In this document: in pieces, positions 7,736-12,376 of the stretch
Numbering within the stretch: the first letter of the stretch is position 1
Layout: every line of letters starts with the position of its first letter
Origin: JBAZWV01 sp964393325
GTDB taxonomy: Bacteria; Patescibacteriota; Patescibacteriia; 2-12-FULL-60-25
NCBI GenBank assembly: GCA_964393325.1
Contig: CAYMTE010000017.1
Span: 1 to 19,243 of the forward strand
DNA: 19,243 nt
Direction of reading: 5' to 3'
Made by a program: the position numbers and the translations under genes
Notes under the pieces: generated by a model
The model's input: only the letters and a program-made list of their open reading frames with translations
Told to the model about the DNA's origin: nothing
Databases searched by the model: none

Positions 7736-7778
7736 GAAGAATCCGCGCTCCCTGTCAATACCACGCACAAAAAGGCAA

Positions 7779-7802
7779 GAAAAAATCCCGTTACAAAACG
7801 GG
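7779..7802 (-). terminator. Intrinsic terminator of the 136-aa gene
   Basis: CCCGTT (7802-7797) pairs with AACGGG (7792-7787) around a 4-nt loop, followed by ATTTTTT on the minus strand. It starts 12 nt after the stop codon at 7815. Confidence 0.85.
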
Positions 7803-7814
7803 AGCAGAGGCGCG

Positions 7815-8225
7815 TCAGCCGACCAAAAAACCGAATCGCGGCCGCGGAGTATAGGGAAGAATCGACAACGGAAACGATATACGAGCGCCGTCTCTTCCCG
7901 AGAGAAAAAAATCAGGAATAACGATCTGTTGATCGCGCTCGGATGCAGCCGCAAGCTGACAGACATCCAACCGACCATCCTGCCACAGACGCAAGGCGAT
8001 CGTCGGATCGACGCTTAGTACAACACGGCAAGACATGGGCTGCAGACGCGCATGCGCATCCAACGTACACTCCAGCATCCCGCGCACAAGCCGTTCGTCC
8101 GCCGGAGCTGTTTCTGAGAAAATGATGAGCGCTCCATTTGGCGCCTCGTCCCAATATCTTCCTCTCCTCAGGGCACTTCCAGGCGGCCGAACCGTGACCG
8201 GCTTCTCAGTGGGAATATCGTACAT
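7815..8225 (-). CDS. Hypothetical protein, 136 aa
   Basis: I do not recognise this protein. From the ATG at 8225 it is 136 aa, soluble, without a signal peptide or membrane helix. An N-terminal segment MYDIPTEKPVTVRPPG is followed by a compact alpha/beta-looking region (ALIIFSETAPADERLVRGML, CRVVLSVDPTIALRLWQDG, QIVIPDFFLSG). It contains three cysteines. The start is decided by a GGAAAGGA motif placed 7 nt upstream (8233-8240), a good Shine-Dalgarno site. An in-frame GTG at 8291 would add 22 residues beginning with a similar MYDI sequence, which is less likely. It stands alone between HU and tRNA-Pro and has its own terminator. Confidence 0.65.
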   Translation of the reverse strand: MYDIPTEKPVTVRPPGSALRRGRYWDEAPNGALIIFSETAPADERLVRGMLECTLDAHARLQPMSCRVVLSVDPTIALRLWQDGRLDVCQLAAASERDQQIVIPDFFLSGRDGARISFPLSILPYTPRPRFGFLVG

Positions 8226-8327
8226 GCAGCAATCCTTTCCTTGAATGCGTAACGTGCGATCCCGTCGTGCAAACGGGAATATATCGTACACCCGTAATTA
8301 TTGAGAGCAAGAGTCTTTGACTACCGC

Positions 8328-8356
8328 TTGATTGATACATCGAAGCTTGGTACCAT
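8328..8356 (+). promoter_or_regulatory. Possible promoter of tRNA-Pro
   Basis: TTGATT (8328-8333), a 17-nt spacer and TACCAT (8351-8356), about 86 nt before the tRNA. Between them and the tRNA lies a small 7-bp hairpin TTATGCT/AGCATAA near 8406-8426. Confidence 0.4.
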
Positions 8357-8442
8357 CCCGGCCACGAGTAAAAAATCTCGAGAACCGAAATTCAGATCCC
8401 CTCCATTATGCTCTCGCTCAGCATAACCGTTCGCTCACTCGT

Positions 8443-8519
8443 CGGGCTATAGCGCAGTTGGCTAGCGCGCTTGCATGGGGTGCAAGAGGTCGAGGGTTCA
8501 AGTCCCTCTAGCCCGACCA
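8443..8519 (+). tRNA. tRNA-Pro(GGG)
   Basis: Full cloverleaf. The acceptor stem CGGGCTA (8443-8449) pairs with TAGCCCG (8509-8515), the T arm is GAGGG-TTCAAGT-CCCTC, and the anticodon stem CTTGC/GCAAG holds a 7-nt loop with anticodon GGG at 8477-8479. Discriminator A and an encoded CCA (8517-8519) are present. Confidence 0.96.
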
Positions 8520-8525
8520 TCGAAC

Positions 8526-8551
8526 AAATCCTGCCTCGCGCAGGATTTTTT
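8526..8551 (+). terminator. Intrinsic terminator of tRNA-Pro
   Basis: A 9-bp stem AAATCCTGC/GCAGGATTT (8526-8534 with 8540-8548) with a 5-nt loop and a run of T to 8551. Confidence 0.9.
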
Positions 8552-8579
8552 CGTTGGATGTTTTAAGCTCCAGAGACGG

Positions 8580-8608
8580 TTGACAAAAATTCCATTTTAT
8601 GATATTTT
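8580..8608 (+). promoter_or_regulatory. Promoter of the 54-aa membrane protein gene
   Basis: A consensus -35 box TTGACA (8580-8585), a 17-nt spacer and TATTTT (8603-8608). The predicted leader is about 50 nt and ends in a Shine-Dalgarno motif AAGGGAG (8654-8660) 6 nt before the ATG. Confidence 0.75.
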
Positions 8609-8666
8609 TATTCGTCATTTTGACCCCTGCGGTAGGGTGAACCGTACGTTCGCAAGGGAGTTTTGC

Positions 8667-8831
8667 ATGCCGTATCTTTTTTTCGTTGGGCAAGGAGGAT
8701 TGTTCGGACTGTTGGTCTGGAACACCATCAGGCTCGTTCATTACAAGGAGAACAAGTACACGAAGTTCGACGCAGTCATCAACTTCGCGGGGATTGTCTG
8801 TGCCACGATCGGCTATCTGATGAAGCACTGA
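8667..8831 (+). CDS. Small membrane protein, 54 aa
   Basis: Too small to recognise a family. From the ATG at 8667 the peptide has a hydrophobic N-terminal segment (PYLFFVGQGGLFGLLVW, residues 2-18), a polar basic middle (RLVHYKENKYTKFD) and a second hydrophobic segment (AVINFAGIVCATIGYLM), so it is probably a two-helix hairpin in the membrane. Support for a real gene is unusually good for its size: consensus promoter, Shine-Dalgarno site with correct spacing, and a stem-loop terminator just after the stop. The longer frame from 8475 begins inside tRNA-Pro and is not the gene. Confidence 0.7.
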   Translation: MPYLFFVGQGGLFGLLVWNTIRLVHYKENKYTKFDAVINFAGIVCATIGYLMKH

Positions 8832-8859
8832 ACACCACCTCATGCGCACCAAGCGCGGC

Positions 8860-8905
8860 AAAGAGCACACTCGCTCACGCCGTCCGGGTGCGCTCTTTGT
8901 TTATA
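8860..8905 (+). terminator. Probable terminator of the 54-aa gene
   Basis: AAAGAGC-A-CAC (8860-8870) pairs with GTG-C-GCTCTTT (8888-8898), a 10-bp stem with one mismatch and a 17-nt loop, followed by GTTTATA. The T-run is interrupted, so strength is uncertain. Confidence 0.6.
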
Positions 8906-8989
8906 CAACGTTTATACAGCCCGGGACTTCCATTCTTCACCTTCACACCGCTTCACTCAGACGACCTCGTTACCTCTTTTTTTCGATGC

Positions 8990-9018
8990 AAAAAAATAAG
9001 ACGCGCGAAGCGTCTTAT
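8990..9018 (-). terminator. Terminator of the structured RNA
   Basis: ATAAGACGC/GCGTCTTAT, a perfect 9-bp stem with loop TTCGC on the minus strand, followed by seven T (8996-8990). It immediately follows the closing helix of the RNA. Confidence 0.88.
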
Positions 9019-9262
9019 GACCTGAAGGGCGTCGGGGGAGATTTTCGGTTCAGCTCGTAGTGAGCACAACGTCATTTGCGACGAGAGCGACAGAATAACC
9101 CGTCACATCGGCACGAAAGACTGAACGCTGCAGGGGCAGTCAACGCGAGACCACGGCCTCGTCCGAGGGTACTCGGACTCCCGACGTAGAACGTCAGGAA
9201 CGAAATCGTTGCCCCAAGAACTCGATTTAGCCCGAAATCTCACTCCGACGTAATCCTTCAGG
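8990..9262 (-). ncRNA. Candidate large structured non-coding RNA of unknown family
   Basis: The minus strand folds into a nested, branched structure ending in a strong terminator. The ends pair: CCTGAAGG (9262-9255) with CCTTCAGG (9028-9021), CGTCGG (9250-9245) with CCGACG (9035-9030), and GAGATTT (9241-9235) with AAATCTC (9044-9038), 21 bp in all with two small internal loops. Inside, GGGGCA (9215-9210) pairs with TGCCCC (9138-9133) and encloses hairpins at 9198-9180 (8 bp, loop TCT), 9178-9161 (perfect 7 bp, loop TACC) and 9160-9147 (5 bp). A second domain is closed by GTTCAG (9126-9121) with CTGAAC (9053-9048). The 3' end is a 9-bp terminator stem (9018-9010/9004-8996) with seven T. No long ORF fits. 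It lacks RNase P, SRP and tmRNA signatures as far as I can see. Confidence 0.6.
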
Positions 9263-9298
9263 CATATGTAGCATGCAGGAGGATACTACGACCGTCAA

Positions 9299-9322
9299 GA
9301 AAAAATCCTCGAGGATTTTCGA
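9299..9322 (-). terminator. Probable terminator of the 167-aa gene
   Basis: A perfect palindrome AAAATCCTCGAGGATTTT (9302-9319) is followed on the minus strand by further T and lies 17 nt after the stop codon at 9339. It separates the protein gene from the structured RNA; TTGACG (9298-9293) directly after it may be the RNA's -35 box, though no good -10 box sits at 17 nt. Confidence 0.6.
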
Positions 9323-9338
9323 GGACATGCGAAGACGG

Positions 9339-9842
9339 CTATGCAGCGGAGGGAGGCGGATCCGGTGGAGGATCCGGACCGATAGAAGGCTGCGGAGAAG
9401 AAATACGGACGATCAAGATTTCTTGGCCTGCGGGAACGACAATCGGACCCTCCGGATCTTTTCCATCGATGAGAAAAACGCTATCGCGCTCTCTCGGCTC
9501 AAGACTCCGGATACACTGCAGGAGCGTCGTGTACGCCCCTTCGTTCAAGCTCCCAAACCGAAGCTCGACGTCCGTCACTCCGTAGCGACTCAATATCTCG
9601 TCGGCGAAATTCGCCAACGAATGAACGTGCGGACCGAGCACCGACGGATCGATCAGTCGCTTCACCCGCAGCACGCCACACGGACGAATTTGCGACGAGG
9701 CTTCATCGTTAAACTGATCAACGATCTGGAATAGACGACGCGCCGCAAGATCCGACCCGCCGCGGCAGACATAGTCCGTCGCACCCTGCGTGAGGTAGAT
9801 TAAGTTCCAATAAAAGAACGGGCTTCCGTGAGACGCTCTCAT
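9339..9842 (-). CDS. Hypothetical protein, 167 aa, proline-rich C-terminus
   Basis: Unrecognised. The protein is soluble, with no signal peptide or membrane helix. A mixed alpha/beta body (LAARRLFQIVDQFNDEA, GVLRVKRLIDPSVLG, ANFADEILSRYGVTDVELRFGS, QCIRSLEPRERDSVFLIDG, QEILIVRISS) ends in a proline tail (PQPSIGPDPPPDPPPSAA). The ATG at 9842 is preferred because AGGGAGGGGG lies just upstream as a Shine-Dalgarno site and because the promoter at 9872-9900 would start transcription near 9865, after the alternative ATG at 9875. It sits between ndk and the structured RNA, all on the minus strand but with terminators between them. Confidence 0.65.
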   Translation of the reverse strand: MRASHGSPFFYWNLIYLTQGATDYVCRGGSDLAARRLFQIVDQFNDEASSQIRPCGVLRVKRLIDPSVLGPHVHSLANFADEILSRYGVTDVELRFGSLNEGAYTTLLQCIRSLEPRERDSVFLIDGKDPEGPIVVPAGQEILIVRISSPQPSIGPDPPPDPPPSAA

Positions 9843-9871
9843 ACCCCCTCCCTCTGTCAATGAACGAATAA

Positions 9872-9900
9872 ACAATAAAAAAAATCGTGAGCGACGTCAA
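9872..9900 (-). promoter_or_regulatory. Promoter of the 167-aa gene, nested in the ndk terminator
   Basis: TTGACG (9900-9895), a 17-nt spacer and TATTGT (9877-9872). The -35 box lies in the loop of the ndk terminator and the spacer contains the terminator's descending arm and T-run. Confidence 0.6.
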
Positions 9901-9918
9901 TCTTCTCACGATTTTTTT
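9877..9918. terminator. Bidirectional intrinsic terminator downstream of ndk
   Basis: ATCGTGAG (9884-9891) pairs with CTCACGAT (9905-9912), flanked by A8 on the left and T7 on the right, giving a stem of up to 15 bp with a 13-nt loop. It ends ndk transcription 4 nt after the stop codon. Confidence 0.88.
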
Positions 9919-9922
9919 GGGT

Positions 9923-10516
9923 TTACGAGACGAACCACGACGGGTCGTACTGCACCCGATCATTCACATGTTCGTATTTGTACAATTCCGTTTCCGTAAA
10001 CCAGATTGCAATTTCGTTTTGCGCTTCCTCCACCGTTCCGGACGCATGAATCAAGTTGCGCAACGGTCGATTCTGGAGATTTGAAAGCGCGTAGGTGTCA
10101 TGAGACAAATCCCCGCGGATCGTTCCCGGAGCGGACGATGCCGGCTCCGTGGATCCTACAAGCTTGCGAACGAGAGAAACCGCTTTTTCTCCTTCGAGAA
10201 CAAGCGCGACGATCGGCGCGGACTTCAAGAAGGTCACAAGACCGTTCTTGATTTCTGTTCCGTATGCGATGTGATCCGGAAAATTGAACGGCTCACCAGA
10301 AGCCTCATATTTCGCTTTTGCTTTTTCGTACACCGCCTTCATCCACTCTTCCGTGAGAGCGTAGTGACGATCTACGTCTTCATGCGACGCATGAACCATC
10401 TTCATCGCGACAAGCTTCAACCCAACACGCTCGAATCGTGTCACGATCTCGCCAATGAGACCGCGCTGCACGCCATCGGGCTTAATCAGTACAAGTGTTC
10501 GTTCAAGATTTTCCAT
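9923..10516 (-). CDS. ndk: Nucleoside diphosphate kinase, long form
   Basis: Transfers the gamma phosphate of ATP to other nucleoside diphosphates through a phosphohistidine. The N-terminus ERTLVLIKPDGVQRGLIGEIVTRFE, with K12, is typical; the catalytic histidine is H157 in RPLRNLIHASG, where family members usually read RNxIHGSD. At 197 aa it is about 50 residues longer than the usual 140-150. The extra length is an insertion of about 25-35 residues around 60-95 (rich in K and A, then GEPFNFPDHIAYGTEIKN) and a C-terminal tail ending YDPSWFVS. Similar long forms occur in some archaea and CPR from memory. The ATG at 10516 lies 12 nt after the -10 box. Single-gene transcript. Confidence 0.95.
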   Translation of the reverse strand: MENLERTLVLIKPDGVQRGLIGEIVTRFERVGLKLVAMKMVHASHEDVDRHYALTEEWMKAVYEKAKAKYEASGEPFNFPDHIAYGTEIKNGLVTFLKSAPIVALVLEGEKAVSLVRKLVGSTEPASSAPGTIRGDLSHDTYALSNLQNRPLRNLIHASGTVEEAQNEIAIWFTETELYKYEHVNDRVQYDPSWFVS

Positions 10517-10528
10517 AGATGTAGCCGA

Positions 10529-10557
10529 ATCCTACCAGTCAATAACCGTCTTGGCAA
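10529..10557 (-). promoter_or_regulatory. Promoter of ndk
   Basis: TTGCCA (10557-10552), a 17-nt spacer and TAGGAT (10534-10529), 12 nt from the ATG at 10516, leaving a leader of about 5 nt without a Shine-Dalgarno motif. Confidence 0.55.
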
Positions 10558-10624
10558 GCTATCCCCACCTCAAGATGTTCGGTCCGTGGCAAAATACATT
10601 GTTCTCTATTCGTACGCACAGGAC

Positions 10625-10664
10625 TTGCAAAAATCCGCATTTTCCCGTATGATAGCTATATAAT
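10625..10664 (+). promoter_or_regulatory. Promoter of rpmF-nusB-rnc
   Basis: TTGCAA (10625-10630), a 17-nt spacer and TATGAT (10648-10653). A perfect -10 consensus TATAAT (10659-10664) follows but lacks a -35 box at the usual distance. The leader is about 20 nt. Confidence 0.7.
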
Positions 10665-10682
10665 CTCTAGAACCACCTGTTT

Positions 10683-10952
10683 ATGGGTCTTCCTGGCCAT
10701 CGTCGAACGAGTTCACACAAGCGCCGCCGAGCGTCGCATTTTGCGCTCACAAAGCCGTCTTTAACGGTCAGTCCGACCACGGGAACCGTGCATCTTTCGC
10801 ATCGCGCCGCCCCTGGAGCAACGGAATATAACGGCCATCCGATCCACGTAAAAGGTCGTGATAAGAAGCTCGAAAAACTCCTCGGTAAGGCAAAAAAGCC
10901 CGCAAAAGAGGCAGACGATCATCACGATCACGAAGGCCATACCCACGCCTAA
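10683..10952 (+). CDS. rpmF: 50S ribosomal protein bL32, zinc-free form with histidine-rich tail
   Basis: Large-subunit protein near the peptidyl-transferase periphery. The N-terminus GLPGHRRTSSHKRRRASHFAL matches the RRxSxxxRRxRRxHxxL pattern of bL32, and HLSHRAAPGATEYNG matches the second zinc-ribbon half. All four zinc cysteines are replaced (S30, T33, A43, A46), so this is the C-minus form. At 89 aa it is longer than the common 56-60: a lysine-rich linker (58-73) is followed by EADDHHDHEGHTHA, with six histidines in the last twelve residues. Such tails can bind metals; whether this one does is unknown. First gene of the run rpmF-nusB-rnc on the plus strand. Confidence 0.9.
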   Translation: MGLPGHRRTSSHKRRRASHFALTKPSLTVSPTTGTVHLSHRAAPGATEYNGHPIHVKGRDKKLEKLLGKAKKPAKEADDHHDHEGHTHA

Positions 10953-10953
10953 T

Positions 10954-10972
10954 CTCCTCCCCGCCCGGGGAG
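10954..10972 (+). other. GC-rich hairpin between rpmF and nusB
   Basis: CTCCCCG and CGGGGAG form a 7-bp stem (loop of 2-3 nt) just after the rpmF stop. It has no T-run, so it is more likely a processing or mRNA-stability element than a terminator. Confidence 0.45.
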
Positions 10973-10996
10973 CGTACATCCCCTCGCCCCTTCTCT

Positions 10997-11476
10997 ATGT
11001 CAAATCGCCACCTTGCAAGAGCCCTCGCTATGCAATCTCTGTATGAGTGGGATTTTCATGGTGGAGAAAAAGACGGAACAGAGATCATCGCCCGAAACCT
11101 CGAGGAGTTCGCTCCCGAGCTTGATGAGAAGGAGTTCGCGACAAAAATCGTCCAAGACGTTCTCGCGCATCGCGACGATATCGACGCGACGATTACAAAA
11201 TTCGCACCGGATTGGCCGATTGAAAAAATCACCACGGTCGACCGGAATATTTTGCGTATCGGCGCCTACGAGCTCATGTATAACGACGAAATCCCTTCGA
11301 AGGTCGCGATCAACGAAGCTATCGAACTCGCGAAGACCTTCGGCGGTGAATCTTCGGGAAAATTCGTAAACGGTGTTCTTGGAGCGATATTCCGAAGTCA
11401 GACAGAGAAAGGCATTCTTAAAGAAGCAGATAAACCGAAAGCGGAAGAACCGCAAAAAACGACATCAGACGCGTGA
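10997..11476 (+). CDS. nusB: Transcription antitermination factor NusB
   Basis: All-helical RNA-binding protein which, with NusE (S10), binds boxA of rRNA operons and suppresses premature termination. 159 aa. The N-terminus SNRHLARALAMQSLYEWDF matches the SxRxxAR..A.Q.LY pattern, and the strongest block, FAPDWPIEKITTVDRNILRIGAYELMYNDEIPSKVAINEAIELAKTF followed by GGESSGKFVNGVL, is the NusB signature (roughly residues 68-128). The last 20 residues are a charged tail (KADKPKAEEPQKTTSDA-like), longer than usual. It starts 44 nt after rpmF and its stop is 14 nt before the rnc ATG. No Shine-Dalgarno motif is visible. Confidence 0.96.
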   Translation: MSNRHLARALAMQSLYEWDFHGGEKDGTEIIARNLEEFAPELDEKEFATKIVQDVLAHRDDIDATITKFAPDWPIEKITTVDRNILRIGAYELMYNDEIPSKVAINEAIELAKTFGGESSGKFVNGVLGAIFRSQTEKGILKEADKPKAEEPQKTTSDA

Positions 11477-11490
11477 GGCGCGACGTACGT

Positions 11491-12210
11491 ATGACACATT
11501 TGGAACAGAACCTCGGCCTGCTGGAGGAACGGCTCGGACATCATTTCACAGAGAAAAAATTCTTATTGGAAGCCATGACGCATCGCTCGTATCTGAACGA
11601 GCATGCGGATTTTGCGTATCCACATAATGAACGATTGGAATTCTTGGGCGATGCCGTCCTCGAACTCATCGTGACCGAACACCTGTACAAGACATACGCA
11701 AATCCGGAAGGCGAACTCACGAACTGGCGAGCGGCGCTCGTGAACGCAAAAACACTCGCAGGTATCGCGAGCCAACTGAATTTTGAGGAATTCCTCCTTC
11801 TCTCAAAAGGCGAAGCACGAGATACTGGATCCAAGGCGCGCATGTATATCCTCGCGAACGCCATCGAAGCTATCATCGGTGCGATTTACATGGATGGCGG
11901 AATGAGCGCAGCGGAAACGTTTATCAATACGCACATTCTCTCGCATCTCGAGTTCATCCTCAAACATGAACTCTACATTGATCCGAAGAGTAAGTTTCAA
12001 GAAACGGCGCAAGAGATGCTTGGTGTGACTCCGTCATACAAAGTCCTCGAAGAAGTCGGTCCGGATCACAACAAAGAGTTTACCGTCGGTGTCTTCCTCG
12101 AAAAGGATCTCGTCGCGGTTGGTCGAGGATCTTCAAAGCAAGAAGCGCAGGTCGCAGCCGCACAAGCCGGACTTGAGGCAAAAGGATGGACGACAAAAGA
12201 ACAGAATTGA
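11491..12210 (+). CDS. rnc: Ribonuclease III
   Basis: Double-strand-specific endonuclease for rRNA and structured mRNA processing, 239 aa with an N-terminal RIII domain and a C-terminal dsRNA-binding domain (about 163-236, KSKFQETAQEMLGVTPSYKV to QEAQVAAAQAGLEAK). The signature NERLEFLGDAVLEL (46-59) carries E47, E50 and D54. In the second metal-binding segment ILANAIEAIIGAIYMDGG (120-137) the glutamate is kept (E126) but the usual aspartate is N123. A GTG at 11473 overlaps the nusB stop (GTGA) and would add 6 residues, but the ATG at 11491 gives the usual short N-terminus. tRNA-Arg follows only 36 bp later, so the two may share a transcript. Confidence 0.95.
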   Translation: MTHLEQNLGLLEERLGHHFTEKKFLLEAMTHRSYLNEHADFAYPHNERLEFLGDAVLELIVTEHLYKTYANPEGELTNWRAALVNAKTLAGIASQLNFEEFLLLSKGEARDTGSKARMYILANAIEAIIGAIYMDGGMSAAETFINTHILSHLEFILKHELYIDPKSKFQETAQEMLGVTPSYKVLEEVGPDHNKEFTVGVFLEKDLVAVGRGSSKQEAQVAAAQAGLEAKGWTTKEQN

Positions 12211-12246
12211 CGTTCCGCGCCGCAACCCGTACATTGCGGCACGCAA

Positions 12247-12323
12247 GCGCCCCTAGCTCAGTTGGATAGAGCGCGTGGCTTCGAACCACGAGGTCGGGAG
12301 TTCGATCCTCTCGGGGCGCACCA
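12247..12323 (+). tRNA. tRNA-Arg(TCG)
   Basis: Acceptor stem GCGCCCC (12247-12253) pairs with GGGGCGC (12313-12319), the anticodon stem CGTGG/CCACG holds loop CTTCGAA with anticodon TCG (12281-12283), and the T arm is GGAG-TTCGATC-CTCTC with one G-U pair. Discriminator A and CCA (12321-12323) are encoded. No separate promoter is evident, so it may be cut from the rnc transcript. Confidence 0.95.
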
Positions 12324-12331
12324 TACCAGAC

Positions 12332-12360
12332 AAACAGGCATACGCCTGTTTTCTGTTTTT
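12332..12360 (+). terminator. Intrinsic terminator of the rpmF-nusB-rnc-tRNA-Arg unit
   Basis: AAACAGGC (12332-12339) pairs with GCCTGTTT (12344-12351), loop ATAC, followed by a T-rich tail to 12360. On the minus strand it may also end the convergent envelope operon, with a weaker tail. Confidence 0.85.
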
Positions 12361-12376
12361 CCAATCGCGCGTCATC

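Noticed and set aside
8475..8666. N-terminal extension of the 54-aa protein
   Set aside because: It would start inside tRNA-Pro and cross its terminator and the new promoter; the Shine-Dalgarno site supports the start at 8667.
9048..9126. tmRNA: the minus strand contains GTCGCAAATGACG and a tag-like short frame ANDVVLTTS followed by a stop
   Set aside because: There is no tRNA-like 3' end with TTCGA loop and CCA and no matching 5' acceptor strand; the segment instead sits inside helices of the branched RNA, and the peptide does not end like known tags.
9121..9258. A short minus-strand protein frame (about 45-60 codons) within the RNA region
   Set aside because: It has no Shine-Dalgarno site, an unclear start and arginine/serine-rich content typical of chance frames, and it conflicts with strong RNA pairing.
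8990..9262. RNase P or SRP RNA as the identity of the structured RNA
   Set aside because: The conserved RNase P blocks (GAGGAAAGTCC type and the matching 3' strand) and the SRP GGAAG-type loop with its partner loop are not visible on either strand.
11473..11490. GTG start for RNase III overlapping the nusB stop
   Set aside because: The six added residues (MRRDVR) are not typical of the family; the ATG at 11491 gives the usual N-terminus, though GTGA coupling cannot be fully excluded.
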